From the NCBI GenBank assembly GCA_002408345.1, contig DHRX01000112.1, positions 1-6,869 of the forward strand: DNA of 6,869 bases, given 5' to 3'. Below the pieces are notes generated by a model. That model was given only the letters and a program-made list of their open reading frames with translations. It was not told where the DNA came from and made no database searches. This stretch comes from Firmicutes bacterium UBA5301 (GTDB lineage: Bacteria; Bacillota; UBA5301). Each line of letters begins with the position of its first letter. Position 1 is the stretch's first letter. The position numbers and the translations under genes are program-made. Shown one piece after another: positions 6,029 through 6,869 of this stretch.

Positions 6029-6057
6029 ATTATAGCATTGCTAATACCGTAGCTTCT
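6029..6057 (-). promoter_or_regulatory. Extended -10 promoter of the SIMPL-DUF1648-mop operon
   Basis: On the minus strand TGC precedes a perfect TATAAT (6034-6029), an extended -10 element. The -35 region 17 bases upstream (AGAAGC, 6057-6052) is a poor match, which extended -10 promoters tolerate. Initiation near 6022 gives a leader of under 20 bases, just containing the GGGGG ribosome binding site. Confidence 0.6.
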
Positions 6058-6082
6058 CGATTAATCTTTTCCACTCCAAGAA

Positions 6083-6580
6083 TTAATTTACATGGTATAC
6101 TTCCTGGTAGAGCTTACGCGTGACCTGAACAAAGTCTGTCGGTCCTAGCTCTGTAGGATAAGACATCAATAACAAAGGAACAGCCGGCTGTTTCGGCTGA
6201 TAGGGTGGCTGGTGATAGCGGTAAGGATGAAGTTTAAACCCCATCCGTTGATAAAAGCGGATCCTTTTCTCTGCTGAAGGCGTCTCTGGCCTTTCTACTT
6301 CCAGAATAATTCGACGTGATGTTTTCTTAGTTAACCCCTTAATTACTCGACTCCCATACCCTCTACCCCGGTATTTCCGATTAATCGCGAAATGCTCAAG
6401 AAAAATAAAAGAATCTAAGTTCCAGTACGCATAAAAACCCACTAAAGCATTGTCTTTGTAGACCGGCTTTACCTGGTAATTAGGGTTCTTAAGGACTTCC
6501 TGTTGCTGTTTAAAGTTGCGACGTTCACATTCTGGAAAAGCCTCTGTGTAAATCTGCCATAAATCTGCTAGTTCATCCAA
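6083..6580 (-). CDS. GNAT family N-acetyltransferase
   Basis: A 165-residue cytoplasmic acyltransferase of the GNAT fold, which transfers an acetyl group from acetyl-CoA to an amine; substrate unknown. The acetyl-CoA pyrophosphate-binding motif is RGRGYGSRV at 71-79, preceded by the FLEHFAINRKY strand (60-70) and followed by ILEVERPETPSAEKRIRFYQRMGF (92-115), in which the RFYQRMGF segment is the usual motif B helix and turn. The start is a TTG at 6580 immediately after an in-frame TAA; an AAGGGG site lies 14 bases upstream, longer than ideal. The N-terminus is a few residues short compared with typical GNATs: the first beta strand is largely missing, and the codons before the TAA would supply it (VRIF). 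The gene may therefore be slightly 5'-damaged, or the start may simply be late. It is transcribed apart from the SIMPL operon, although no clear terminator lies between them. Confidence 0.85.
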   Translation of the reverse strand: MDELADLWQIYTEAFPECERRNFKQQQEVLKNPNYQVKPVYKDNALVGFYAYWNLDSFIFLEHFAINRKYRGRGYGSRVIKGLTKKTSRRIILEVERPETPSAEKRIRFYQRMGFKLHPYRYHQPPYQPKQPAVPLLLMSYPTELGPTDFVQVTRKLYQEVYHVN

Positions 6581-6618
6581 TTAAAATATTCGTACCCCTT
6601 CTTATTTATATTCTCATT

Positions 6619-6627
6619 TGTTATACA
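6619..6627. promoter_or_regulatory. Possible overlapping divergent -10 elements between the acetyltransferase and ferritin-like genes
   Basis: The + strand reads TG, one base, TATACA (extended -10-like) and the minus strand reads TATAAC at 6625-6620. One AT-rich site could thus serve both divergent genes. Both -35 regions are weak, so this is tentative. Confidence 0.25.
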
Positions 6628-6717
6628 TTGGGCAAATCTGCGGGAAAATCCTCTTTACTTAAACTGGCTAAAACATCTTAGGCTTTTAGCGCATAACATG
6701 TGCTGAGGTGATTGAAA

Positions 6718-6869
6718 ATGGAAGGGTTAGGCAACCACTACTCTGATTTAGCCCGGCGTCTTTTGGAATACATCCACGACGAAACCAGTGATTCCCTCTA
6801 TTATCAGGAACTGGCTATGCAAGCCCCAGATGCCCGTGCTAAGCAACTTTTTACCGAGTTTGCCGAAGA
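6718..6869 (+). CDS. Ferritin-like/rubrerythrin-superfamily protein, N-terminal fragment (runs off window)
   Basis: The ATG at 6718 has GAGGTG seven bases upstream and opens a frame that continues to the window end (50 complete codons). The visible residues, starting MEGLGNHYSDLARRLLEYI, form two amphipathic helices. The second contains YYQELAMQAPDARAKQLFTEFAE, whose E-A-x-A/P-D-x-x-x-K-x-x-F-x-x-F-A pattern resembles the ferritin-like helix with a metal-ligand glutamate and the later DE(x)H part expected beyond the edge. Such proteins bind a di-iron centre and act in oxidative stress or iron handling in anaerobes. With only a third or less of the protein visible, the family call is reasonable but not certain. 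It is divergent from the acetyltransferase. Confidence 0.65.
   Translation, partial: MEGLGNHYSDLARRLLEYIHDETSDSLYYQELAMQAPDARAKQLFTEFAE

Overview
The window looks like a chromosomal segment of an anaerobic, low-to-mid GC Firmicute (Clostridia or Peptococcaceae-like). The evidence is strong AGGAGG-type ribosome binding sites, frequent GTG/TTG starts, DUF1648 and SIMPL envelope proteins, secreted Fn3/Ig-like proteins, a c-type cytochrome and tungstate-uptake genes. No mobile element, CRISPR array, tRNA or rRNA was seen. The taxonomic placement is an inference from gene content only.

Layout. On the + strand, 1-1053 holds the 3' part of tctA and a complete tctB, the membrane subunits of a tripartite tricarboxylate-type transporter. 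A strong bidirectional terminator (1062-1101) separates them from a long run of minus-strand genes. Read in transcription order from the right, these are: a GNAT acetyltransferase (6580-6083); an envelope operon of a SIMPL-domain protein, a DUF1648 membrane protein and probably the small molybdate/tungstate-binding protein mop (6004-4492), ending in a hairpin plus T-run (4440-4471); tupA, a tungstate-binding protein (4325-3507), with its own promoter region and terminator (3442-3482); and a two-gene unit of a secreted Ig/Fn3 protein and a diheme cytochrome with a sulfite-oxidase-like fold (3410-1119). At the right edge a + strand ferritin-like gene begins at 6718, divergent from the acetyltransferase.

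How the genes relate. mop and tupA share the theme of tungstate/molybdate handling. The tupA upstream region holds a 24-bp palindrome (4368-4391) with the half-sites and spacing of a ModE-type oxyanion-responsive operator, which suggests tungstate- or molybdate-controlled expression. The permease and ATPase partners (tupB, tupC) are absent: tupA is followed by a terminator and then the secreted Ig/Fn3-diheme pair. That pair, encoding exported proteins of unknown electron-transfer role, is the least described part of the window. It lies directly behind the tupA terminator with almost no room for its own promoter, so read-through or attenuation control is possible.
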